A program made the translations under genes and the position numbers. Source: Sulfurimonas autotrophica (lineage in GTDB: Bacteria > Campylobacterota > Campylobacteria > Campylobacterales > Sulfurimonadaceae). Taken from it: 8,501 nucleotides of DNA. Below are positions 1-6,512 of this stretch, one piece after another. The stretch spans positions 1 through 8,501 of the forward strand of contig DQUE01000064.1 of the NCBI GenBank assembly GCA_015662405.1. Reading direction: 5' to 3'. Under the pieces are notes generated by a model that had not been told where the DNA came from, did not search any database, and saw nothing but the letters and a program-made list of their open reading frames with translations. The first letter of the stretch is position 1. Each line of letters begins with the position of its first letter.

Positions 1-836
1 ATTGTATCATCAACTTTAAAAGTTGGTTCATGCTGCACAATGGGTTCAGCAGGTGATATATATTCACCTCGACAATTTCGTCCAGGATTTCCAATTTTTG
101 GTTTAATGTATTCTATAAGCAATTCACCTTTTTTAACACTTTGAATAAACCCTCTTGCAGCATAATCAATTTTGTCATTTTCATCGAATTCTTGATTTTG
201 CTTATAATGTAATATCAGTGCATCATTTGTTGTAGGTATTAGCTCAACCCCTTCTGCTATTAAGTGTGTTTCACTCTGCTCAAACTCCAAATGTTGTGCA
301 ACTCTCACTTTTGCAGAGATTCTTGAAACAACATCAGGAAGCTTCTCATCAAATACATGCACAAAAATTCCGGCTCGTATCTTTTTTTTATGTATCAAAT
401 TTACAAAGTCATCTTCAAATCCTGAATTATAATCAACACTAGAACCAGCTGCTATGCTCAGATAAACTTTACATTTTGTTGCATTTACACCAACTGCCGT
501 AATAAAATTTTTATATGAATTATCATCTTTTCTTTTTGAAAATATTTCAACTTCATATGTCTGTTTCATTTGAAAATCAGGGTTAAGATATGTCTTTTTT
601 TTATCAAGTCCTCTTAACTCACGTGGTGAGATCTCTTTCCATTCGGACTCTTCTTTATCACTTTTTATTCTTGTATAAGTTTGCACAGTAAGGATATTAA
701 AATCAAGCAATTCAGGTTTTATTTCATAAGATTTTGCAATCTTAAATATCTCTTTGGCAACATTTTGCGTCCTTACAACGGTCGGTCGAACTTTTCGAAG
801 TGTTTTACTCTTTTTAGGAGAACCAAATAGTGCCAT
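1..836 (-). CDS. FapA/DUF342-family flagellar assembly protein, N-terminal part (runs off left edge)
   Basis: An open reading frame of 278 codons runs leftward from an ATG at 836-834 to the window edge with no stop, so the C-terminal part is missing. The start is supported by a strong AAGGAAGG ribosome site at 847-854. The N-terminus is basic (KKSKTLRKVRPTVVR, about residues 8-22) and there is no signal peptide or membrane span, so the protein is cytoplasmic. Around residues 250-260 is a GNPGRNCRGEYI segment, which resembles the conserved Gly-rich segment of the DUF342 (FapA) family. Members elsewhere are usually well over 500 residues, so about half is visible. Known for the family: FapA is needed for normal flagellation in Vibrio, and Campylobacterota carry homologues annotated as flagellar assembly protein A. 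The position divergent from murJ matches what I recall for Campylobacter jejuni (Cj0800c/Cj0801). The family call is recognition from motif and context; the flagellar role here is inferred. Confidence 0.75.
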   Translation of the reverse strand, partial: MALFGSPKKSKTLRKVRPTVVRTQNVAKEIFKIAKSYEIKPELLDFNILTVQTYTRIKSDKEESEWKEISPRELRGLDKKKTYLNPDFQMKQTYEVEIFSKRKDDNSYKNFITAVGVNATKCKVYLSIAAGSSVDYNSGFEDDFVNLIHKKKIRAGIFVHVFDEKLPDVVSRISAKVRVAQHLEFEQSETHLIAEGVELIPTTNDALILHYKQNQEFDENDKIDYAARGFIQSVKKGELLIEYIKPKIGNPGRNCRGEYISPAEPIVQHEPTFKVDDT

Positions 837-934
837 ATTGAGATTACCTTCCTTGCTTTTAATTTTTATGAAAGATTTTAACCAAAAATTTGTTAAAATC
901 ATGTAAAATTTATAGTAAATCGACAAAGAAGCCT
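837..934. promoter_or_regulatory. Divergent promoter region between the FapA-like gene and murJ
   Basis: This 98-bp spacer lies between two divergently transcribed genes and must hold both promoters. Rightward, TGTTAAAAT at 891-899 is an extended -10 (TGn plus TAAAAT at 894-899). A second TAAAAT lies at 904-909. Leftward, TAAAAT on the minus strand (complement of 875-880) is the best -10. No good -35 hexamer is visible for either direction. That is usual for sigma-70 promoters of Campylobacterota, which rely on an extended -10. The rightward start would fall near 906, about 29 bases before the murJ ATG. The boxes are read by eye. Confidence 0.5.
874..900. repeat. Perfect 9-bp inverted repeat in the divergent promoter
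   Basis: GATTTTAAC at 874-882 is matched exactly in reverse complement by GTTAAAATC at 892-900, with a 9-base spacer (CAAAAATTT). The dyad centre at 887 sits almost exactly at the middle of the 837-934 intergenic region. Each arm contains the TAAAAT box proposed as -10 for one of the two divergent promoters, so the symmetry may reflect back-to-back promoters. Alternatively it may be an operator for a dimeric regulator. There is no GC-rich stem or U-tract, so it is not a terminator. Confidence 0.6.
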
Positions 935-2341
935 ATGTTTAAAGCAATTTTCACCAACAGTTTTGGAATCCTTACCTCCCGAATATTAGGATTTTTCAGA
1001 GACCTTTTGACAGCATCAGCACTTGGTGCAAATATATATAGCGATATATTTTTCATCGCCTTTAAACTACCTAACCTTTTTCGTAGAATCTTTGCAGAAG
1101 GAGCTTTTACTCAAGTTTTTATCCCTGCATTTACACGAAGCAGACACAAAGCAGTTTTTAGTGTTACTATACTACTTCTCTTCTCTTCTATCATTTTACT
1201 CATCACACTCCTTGTAAATCTTGTACCAGAACTTTTTACAAAAGCAATTGCCACAGGTTTTGATGCAAACACCATTGCCCTTGCAGCGCCCTATGTTGCC
1301 ATAAATTTTTGGTATCTTCCACTTATATTTTTGGTAACATTTTTGAGTGCTATGCTTCAGTACAGGCACCACTTTGCTACCTCAGCCTTTGCAACAGCAC
1401 TCTTAAACCTCTCACTTATCGGCGCGCTCTATTACTCTAATGATAAGAGCCAAAGTGAAATTGTTTACTACTTAAGTTATGGGGTTGTGCTTGGTGGTTT
1501 GCTACAACTTGCTGTACATGTAATAGCTATATATAAATTAGGACTTGCTAAACTCCTTCTTGGAGGATTACAATATTTCACAAAAAAATCAAAATTGATA
1601 AAAGAGGAGACAAAAAAATTTCGTACAAGCTTTTTTCCAGCTGTCTGGGGAAACTCTACTGCACAAGTAAGTGCATTTTTAGACACTTTTTTAGCTTCGT
1701 TTTTAGCCACTGGTTCTATCTCTTATCTCTATTATGCCAACCGAATTTTTCAACTCCCTTTGGCACTGTTTGCCATTGCTACATCTATTGCACTCTTTCC
1801 AAGGGTCGCGCGCTATTTAAAAAATAGTGATGAAACACAAGCGCTAGCAAATCTACAAAAAGCTTTCTGGTTTTTGGCATTTTTGCTGACATCTAGCACT
1901 ATTGGAGGTATTATTTGCTCGCATGAAATTATCTGGCTTCTCTTTCAAAGAGGTGCATTTCATGCCCATGATACAAACAATACGAGTGCTGTTTTAGAGA
2001 TGTATATGCTTGGGCTTTTGCCATTTGGTATCCAAAAGCTCTTTATTCTTTGGCTTTATGCAAAAGAGATGCAAGCAAAAGCTGCAAAAATTGCTACTAT
2101 CTCTCTTGTTGTCTACAGTAGCTTTGCACTGCTCTTCATCACCCCTTTTGGTGTGGCAGGTTTAGCATTAGCAAGCACCATAGGCGGATTTACAAGTCTC
2201 TTTTTTACCCTCAAAGTGTTTGGCATGAAAAACTTTTTTGCTATACTTCGTTCAAAAAATCTCATCTATCTGGCTATAAGTTCTGTTATTCTTATCGCTT
2301 TACTACTCTATTTAAAGGAAATTATCCGTGCATATATTTGA
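935..2341 (+). CDS. murJ: MurJ lipid II flippase (MviN family)
   Basis: MurJ moves the peptidoglycan precursor lipid II from the inner to the outer face of the cytoplasmic membrane. The 468-residue product is a polytopic membrane protein of the MOP/MviN family, a little shorter than E. coli MurJ (about 510). The N-terminal signature is clear: SRILGFFRDLL (residues 15-25), SDIFFIAFKLPNLFRR (36-51) and IFAEGAFTQVFIPAF (52-66). R16, R22, D37, R50 and E55 align with E. coli R18, R24, D39, R52 and E57, which line the central cavity. A YYANRIFQLP segment (266-275) keeps R270, but Asn269 stands where E. coli has Asp. I chose ATG 935 because homologues begin MFKA.FTNSFGIL. An in-frame TTG at 890 would add 15 unconserved residues and place the start inside the promoter. 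The ribosome site is weak (AAAGAAG, 925-931). The 3' end overlaps cysS by 14 bases, implying one transcript. Confidence 0.93.
   Translation: MFKAIFTNSFGILTSRILGFFRDLLTASALGANIYSDIFFIAFKLPNLFRRIFAEGAFTQVFIPAFTRSRHKAVFSVTILLLFSSIILLITLLVNLVPELFTKAIATGFDANTIALAAPYVAINFWYLPLIFLVTFLSAMLQYRHHFATSAFATALLNLSLIGALYYSNDKSQSEIVYYLSYGVVLGGLLQLAVHVIAIYKLGLAKLLLGGLQYFTKKSKLIKEETKKFRTSFFPAVWGNSTAQVSAFLDTFLASFLATGSISYLYYANRIFQLPLALFAIATSIALFPRVARYLKNSDETQALANLQKAFWFLAFLLTSSTIGGIICSHEIIWLLFQRGAFHAHDTNNTSAVLEMYMLGLLPFGIQKLFILWLYAKEMQAKAAKIATISLVVYSSFALLFITPFGVAGLALASTIGGFTSLFFTLKVFGMKNFFAILRSKNLIYLAISSVILIALLLYLKEIIRAYI
2314..2319 (+). promoter_or_regulatory. Ribosome binding site of cysS inside murJ
   Basis: AAAGGA lies 8 bases before GTG 2328, within the last codons of murJ. 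It supports the GTG start of cysS over later in-frame ATG codons and suggests translational coupling to murJ. Confidence 0.7.
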
Positions 2342-3728
2342 TTCTGTACAAAAAACAAAACGCAAATTTACTCCGCTTAAAGAGGGCAAAGTTACACTCT
2401 ATGTTTGCGGTCCTACTGTTTATGACAATGCCCATCTCGGACATGCAAAATCAGCGCTTGTTTTTGATCTCTTAGCTCGTGTTTTAGAGGCAAATGGATA
2501 TGAAGTAACCTATGCACGAAATATTACAGATATAGATGATAAAATCATCAAAAAAGCACTAGAGCAGAAAAAAGATATAAAAACAGTTACAGACTTTTAT
2601 ACAGAAGCTTTTCACACAGAGATGGAAGCTATCGGGGTCAAAAGACCTACACTAGAGCCAAAAGCAACGCAAAGTCTTGAAGCAATGATAGATTTGATAC
2701 AAAAGCTTATAGACAAAGGTCATGCCTACACGACACCTGATAATGATGTCTATTTTGATACAACAAGTGATAGCAGATACCTTACGCTCTCACACCGCAA
2801 CCAAAATGAAGAGGAGAAGCAAGAGCGAGTTGTAAGTTCACACCACAAAAAAAACCATGCTGATTTTGCTCTATGGAAAAATGTCAAAGATGAGACTATT
2901 GCATTTGACTCCCCTTTTGGAGCAGGTCGTCCGGGATGGCATCTGGAGTGTTCAGCTATGATTGAAAAGCATTTGGCATACAGTGATACGCCCTTTGCTA
3001 TAGACATACATGGTGGTGGTGCTGACCTACTCTTTCCACATCATGAAAATGAAGCGGCACAGACACGATGTGCAACAAACCATGAGCTTGCAAACTACTG
3101 GATTCACAATGGCTTTGTCACTATTGATGGTGAAAAAATGAGCAAATCTTTAGGTAACAGTTTTTTTCTCAAAGATGCCCTCAAAGAGTATGATGGAGAA
3201 GTATTGCGATTTTATCTTCTGAGTACTCATTATCGTAGTAACTTTAATTTTAACACGCAGGATTTAGAAGCTTCAAAAAAACGGCTTGACAAGCTCTATA
3301 GATTAAAAAAACGTCTCTTTGGAGTCACACCATGTAGTGATGAAACTGCTTTTAAAAAAGCGCTTTTAGATGCTTTAAATGATGATATGAATGTATCCTT
3401 AAGCCTTGCACTCATTGATGAAATGATAAATTCTACCAATGAAACTCTTGATACTCCAGGAAAACATAAACTCCTCAAGCGCGAAGCAGTAGCAAATTTA
3501 GCATACATAGAAGAGCTCCTAGGATTTGGTGTTAAAAATCCCTTTGAATACTTTCAGTTTGGTATTAATGAGGCAACAAAAGAGAGAATAGAGACACGCA
3601 TCAAACAGAGAAATATAGCAAAAAAAGCAAAAGATTTTTCCCTTGCAGATAAAATCCGTGATGAAATTCTCAGCCTAGGTGTGCATCTTATGGATACACC
3701 ACAAGGCACTTTTTGGGAAAAAGTATAA
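2328..3728 (+). CDS. cysS: Cysteinyl-tRNA synthetase
   Basis: This class I aminoacyl-tRNA synthetase charges tRNA-Cys with cysteine in the cytosol. The 466 residues match the family's usual length (E. coli 461). The nucleotide-binding HIGH motif appears as HLGH (36-39), following YVCGPTVYDNA. The second signature is KMSKS at 270-274. Zinc ligands are all present by alignment with E. coli C28, C209, H234 and E238: C27 in YVCGPT, C208 in WHLECSAM, and H238 and E242 in FPHHENE. The stretch between C208 and the HGGGADLLFPHH block is five residues longer than in E. coli. The C-terminus (RNIAKKAKDFSLADKIRDEI, then DTPQGTFW) is the typical anticodon-side ending. Translation starts at a GTG that reads MHIFDSVQ, 14 bases inside murJ and 8 bases after AAAGGA. 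The murJ-cysS linkage is also seen in Campylobacter and Helicobacter. Confidence 0.97.
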   Translation: MHIFDSVQKTKRKFTPLKEGKVTLYVCGPTVYDNAHLGHAKSALVFDLLARVLEANGYEVTYARNITDIDDKIIKKALEQKKDIKTVTDFYTEAFHTEMEAIGVKRPTLEPKATQSLEAMIDLIQKLIDKGHAYTTPDNDVYFDTTSDSRYLTLSHRNQNEEEKQERVVSSHHKKNHADFALWKNVKDETIAFDSPFGAGRPGWHLECSAMIEKHLAYSDTPFAIDIHGGGADLLFPHHENEAAQTRCATNHELANYWIHNGFVTIDGEKMSKSLGNSFFLKDALKEYDGEVLRFYLLSTHYRSNFNFNTQDLEASKKRLDKLYRLKKRLFGVTPCSDETAFKKALLDALNDDMNVSLSLALIDEMINSTNETLDTPGKHKLLKREAVANLAYIEELLGFGVKNPFEYFQFGINEATKERIETRIKQRNIAKKAKDFSLADKIRDEILSLGVHLMDTPQGTFWEKV

Positions 3729-4640
3729 ATGAGACTCGAACAACTGCAACAACATATAGAAAAAGAAGCACGCTCATCAAACGAAGAGTTTAAAAGACTC
3801 TTTCATGGACGTGGTGGACTCTATGAAGGTTACAGACACCTCACAGTTGATTCTATAGATACTATTGTTAGTGTTGCACTCTATTTTGAAGAGCCAAACG
3901 AAAAAGAGCTCATCGAGATGCTCAAATCCTTTACATGTAAAGCGGGCTACAAAACCCTCGTTGTACAAAGACGATATCGCAAAGGTGCACCTAGTGAAAT
4001 AGTAATAGGAGAGATTCCAAAGAGTCTCCATGTAGTAGAAAACGGCATGAAACTCAAACTCAACCTCCTCTCAAATAAAAACAGCGGCTACTTTCCCGAT
4101 ATGAAAAATGGACGCAGTTTTGTACGAGAGCATGCAAAGAACAGACATGTGCTCAATCTCTTTTCCTATACCTGTGCCTTTAGTGTTGCGGCAAAACTAG
4201 GTGGAGCAAAGAGTATTGTCAATGTTGATATGAGCAAAAGTGCTCTCAAAACAGGAATGGCAAATCACTCTCTTAATAATCTTGATCCAAAAGGTGTAAG
4301 TTTTTTACCCTATAACATACTCAAATCACTCTCTTCTCTTCAGAGAAAAGGACCTTATGACTTGATAATAATTGATCCACCAACTTTTCAGCGTGGAAGT
4401 TTTGAGGCAACAAAGGACTATGAAAAGATCATAAAAAAACTACCACAACTTGCAAACAAAGATTGCATACTCTTAGCCTGTCTGAACTCTCCAGAACTAC
4501 AAAGCAGTTTTCTTAAAGATATGATACAAGAGCATGCACCAAATTTTCAGTTTGAAAAACGCCTCCAAAACCCTCCTGAGTTTGCAAATGCCGATGAAGA
4601 GAAAAGCTTAAAAAATCTTTTATTTACAAAAATCAAATAA
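3729..4640 (+). CDS. Class I SAM-dependent methyltransferase, RlmI/RlmK-like (Methyltrans_SAM family)
   Basis: The ATG follows the cysS stop codon with no gap, so the gene is the third member of the murJ-cysS operon; only a weak GGGA site (3715-3718) precedes it. The 303 residues form a small N-terminal region (about 1-100) followed by a Rossmann methyltransferase fold. NSGYFPDMKNGR (118-129) and NLFSYTCAFSVAA (143-155) are the hallmark of the RlmI/RlmK/PF10672 group, the latter being SAM-binding motif I. NVDMS (165-169) supplies the acidic residue expected to bind the ribose of SAM. IIDPPTF (214-220) is the catalytic-side DPP motif, and NPPEF lies at 281-285. Compared with E. coli RlmI (about 396 residues) I see no clear N-terminal PUA RNA-binding domain. 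Related enzymes methylate 23S rRNA at C5 of cytosine (RlmI) or N7 of guanine (RlmK). The RNA substrate here cannot be told from sequence, so no gene symbol is given. Confidence 0.85.
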   Translation: MRLEQLQQHIEKEARSSNEEFKRLFHGRGGLYEGYRHLTVDSIDTIVSVALYFEEPNEKELIEMLKSFTCKAGYKTLVVQRRYRKGAPSEIVIGEIPKSLHVVENGMKLKLNLLSNKNSGYFPDMKNGRSFVREHAKNRHVLNLFSYTCAFSVAAKLGGAKSIVNVDMSKSALKTGMANHSLNNLDPKGVSFLPYNILKSLSSLQRKGPYDLIIIDPPTFQRGSFEATKDYEKIIKKLPQLANKDCILLACLNSPELQSSFLKDMIQEHAPNFQFEKRLQNPPEFANADEEKSLKNLLFTKIK

Positions 4641-4748
4641 AAGGCTTCTCAAAAAAACTATCAAGTGACATATTTTCTTAATTTATAATAATAAAATTAA
4701 TAATATATATTTATTATTTCTTAATATTGATTGGAATACTATTCTTTA
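4641..4748 (+). promoter_or_regulatory. AT-rich leader and probable promoter of the cytochrome bd operon
   Basis: This 108-bp spacer holds no gene. A perfect TATAAT lies at 4684-4689, about 60 bases before the DUF4492 start. No well-spaced TTGACA is present; the closest, GTGACA at 4665-4670, has a spacer of only 13. Two AT-only dyads surround or follow the box: TTAATTT (4678-4684) with AAATTAA (4694-4700), and AATAATA (4699-4705) with TATTATT (4712-4718). Such dyads occur by chance in sequence this AT-rich, so a regulator site is only a possibility. I find no terminator after the methyltransferase gene, so read-through from upstream is also possible. Confidence 0.45.
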
Positions 4749-4979
4749 ATGAAAAAAAGACGTATCACAAAATTTTTTCGTTCCGTTTTCTATTTATACT
4801 ATGATGGTTTTGTAAATATGAGAGTGGGTAAAACCCTTTGGATTCTCATAGCTATAAAACTATTTGTTATGTTTGCCATTGTAAAGTGGCTGTTTTTTCC
4901 AAATATATTGCAAGAGAACTTCACAACAGATGCACAACGAAGTCAATATATTTTACAACAACTCACAAAGGAGAATTAA
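4749..4979 (+). CDS. DUF4492 small membrane protein of the cytochrome bd operon
   Basis: The 76-residue protein has a basic N-terminus (MKKRRITKFFRS), then YYDGFVNMRVGKTLWILIAIKLF, one hydrophobic segment at about residues 29-50, and a polar tail. The DGF..M..G.TLW..I.IKLF.MFA pattern with FFPN after the span matches my memory of DUF4492, a family typically encoded just before cydA in Bacteroidetes and Campylobacterota. The span should be anchored in the cytoplasmic membrane with the Arg/Lys-rich start inside. ATG 4749 is preferred over an in-frame TTG at 4731 because family members begin close to the basic segment; the upstream GGAA (4733-4736) is a weak ribosome site for either. The stop is 3 bases before cydA, and the cydA ribosome site lies within the last codons here. 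The biochemical role is unknown; an assembly or stability factor for the oxidase is inferred from linkage. Confidence 0.8.
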   Translation: MKKRRITKFFRSVFYLYYDGFVNMRVGKTLWILIAIKLFVMFAIVKWLFFPNILQENFTTDAQRSQYILQQLTKEN

Positions 4980-4982
4980 TCT

Positions 4983-6512
4983 ATGGAACAGACTGAACTG
5001 CTTGTTGATTGGTCACGAGCACAATTTGCTCTTACTGCACTCTACCACTGGCTTTTTGTGCCACTTACACTTGGGCTTACATTTATCGTTGCCATTATGG
5101 AAACGATCTATGTAAAAACAGGTGATGAAAAATGGAAACAAACAACAAAATTCTGGATGGGACTCTTAGCCATTAACTTTGCTATAGGGCTTGCAACGGG
5201 AATCATTATGGAGTTTGAATTTGGCACAAACTGGTCAAACTACTCTTGGATTGTTGGTGATATTTTTGGAGCACCGCTTGCTATTGAAGGATTGATGGCA
5301 TTTTTTATGGAGTCAACATTCTTTGCCGTTATGTTTTTTGGCTGGAACAAAGTAAGTAAAAAAGCGCACCTTCTCTCTACTTGGTTAGTTGCTATTGGCT
5401 CTAATCTCTCAGCACTTTGGATTTTGGTTGCAAATGGTTGGATGCAACATCCTGTTGGTATGAAGTTTAATCCAGATACTGCAAGAAATGAGATGGAAAG
5501 CTTTTGGGAGGTCTTTTTTAATCCAAATGCAGTGAGTAAGTTTTTGCATACAATAAGTAGCGGATATGTTCTTGCATCACTCTTTGTAATTGGTATCAGT
5601 GCATGGTATCTGCTTAAAAAAAGAGATACACAGTTTGCTAAGCGTAGTATCATAGTCGCTTCAAGTTTTGGACTTATTACATCACTTTTTCTTTTAACAA
5701 CAGGTGATGAATCAGCACACCAAGTGGCTCTTAATCAGCCTATGAAACTTGCAGCAATGGAAGGGTTATATGATGGAGAAAAGCGCGCTGGAATTGTTGC
5801 TTTTGGTGTACTTGATCCTAAAAAAGAGATAGGAGATAATCATGCTCCATTTTTGTTGAGTTTTGAAATTCCAGGTGCATTATCATTTTTAGGCTACCAT
5901 GATCTCAATGCTTTTGTTCCAGGAATTAAAAATCTCATACAAGGAAGTAAAGAGCATGGCATTTTATCCATTCCCGAAAAAATGGAAAAAGGAAGAATTG
6001 CTGTTGCTGCACTAGGTGCCTATAAAAAGTTTAAAAAAGAGGGTGATCTACTTCAGGCATCCCAAGCACTTAAAACTTTTGAACAAAACCAAGCCTATAT
6101 GGGATATGGATACTTGAAAAAACCTGAAGATGCTGTACCAAATGTAGCACTCAGCTTTTACAGTTTTCATACAATGGTAGGACTAGGAACTTGGTTTTTG
6201 ATTTTGTTTGTCATCTCTTTGTACTACTCAATGACAAATGAAATGCATAATAAAAAGTGGTTACTCTATCTTGCAATTGCAACTATTCCTTTGGGATATG
6301 TCGCTCAAGAGGCTGGATGGATAGTAGCAGAAGCAGGACGCCAACCATGGGCTATTCAAGATCTACTTCCAGTGGGCATGGCAGCGTCAAATATAACTTC
6401 AACAAGTGTTATGGTGACTTTTTGGCTCTTTGCTGTGCTTTTTACGGCACTCCTTATAGCTGAAGTAAAAATCATGATAAAACAGATCAAAATCGGACCG
6501 GAGGGACATTAA
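4983..6512 (+). CDS. cydA: Cytochrome bd quinol oxidase subunit I (CydA/CioA)
   Basis: Subunit I binds the three haems and oxidises quinol while reducing oxygen to water at the cytoplasmic membrane. The 509-residue protein has about nine membrane segments. By alignment with E. coli CydA: H22 matches H19 (a haem ligand of the b595/d site), E102 and E110 match E99 and E107 (IEGLMAFFMEST), H189 and M398 match the b558 ligands H186 and M393, and K255 and E260 match the quinol-loop residues K252 and E257 (MKLAAMEG). GRQPW is at 452-456, preceded by E450. The K255 to M398 distance (143) is close to that in E. coli (141), so this is a long Q-loop enzyme. H396 replaces E. coli R391 next to the b558 ligand. 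A strong AAAGGAG (4967-4973) lies 9 bases before the ATG. The stop abuts the cydB start. Campylobacter calls the homologue CioA, so cyanide-resistant respiration is possible. Confidence 0.97.
   Translation: MEQTELLVDWSRAQFALTALYHWLFVPLTLGLTFIVAIMETIYVKTGDEKWKQTTKFWMGLLAINFAIGLATGIIMEFEFGTNWSNYSWIVGDIFGAPLAIEGLMAFFMESTFFAVMFFGWNKVSKKAHLLSTWLVAIGSNLSALWILVANGWMQHPVGMKFNPDTARNEMESFWEVFFNPNAVSKFLHTISSGYVLASLFVIGISAWYLLKKRDTQFAKRSIIVASSFGLITSLFLLTTGDESAHQVALNQPMKLAAMEGLYDGEKRAGIVAFGVLDPKKEIGDNHAPFLLSFEIPGALSFLGYHDLNAFVPGIKNLIQGSKEHGILSIPEKMEKGRIAVAALGAYKKFKKEGDLLQASQALKTFEQNQAYMGYGYLKKPEDAVPNVALSFYSFHTMVGLGTWFLILFVISLYYSMTNEMHNKKWLLYLAIATIPLGYVAQEAGWIVAEAGRQPWAIQDLLPVGMAASNITSTSVMVTFWLFAVLFTALLIAEVKIMIKQIKIGPEGH

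Noticed and set aside
11..25. CAACTTT-A-AAAGTTG palindrome
   Set aside because: Short, with a one-base centre, and within the same coding region; no regulatory context.
51..69. Inverted repeat AGGTGA-TATATAT-TCACCT
   Set aside because: It lies inside the FapA-like coding region (codons for GEYISPA), has no U-tract and an AT-only centre; coding constraint and chance explain it.
890..934. Upstream TTG start extending MurJ by 15 residues
   Set aside because: The extra residues are not MurJ-like, they overlap the proposed promoter, and homologues start at the MFKA methionine encoded at 935.
4725..4738. TTGAT half-site near the cyd promoter as a possible FNR/CRP-type box
   Set aside because: The second half ATCAA is absent at the required spacing; only a weak TATT-N6-AATA symmetry remains.
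4731..4748. Upstream TTG start extending the DUF4492 protein by 6 residues
   Set aside because: Family members start near the basic MKK/MKR segment; neither start has a good ribosome site, but the ATG is the simpler choice.
5240..5653. 137-codon minus-strand open frame inside cydA
   Set aside because: Fully antisense to a clear cydA. The translation has no recognisable motif and no ribosome site, and the openness follows from cydA codon use.
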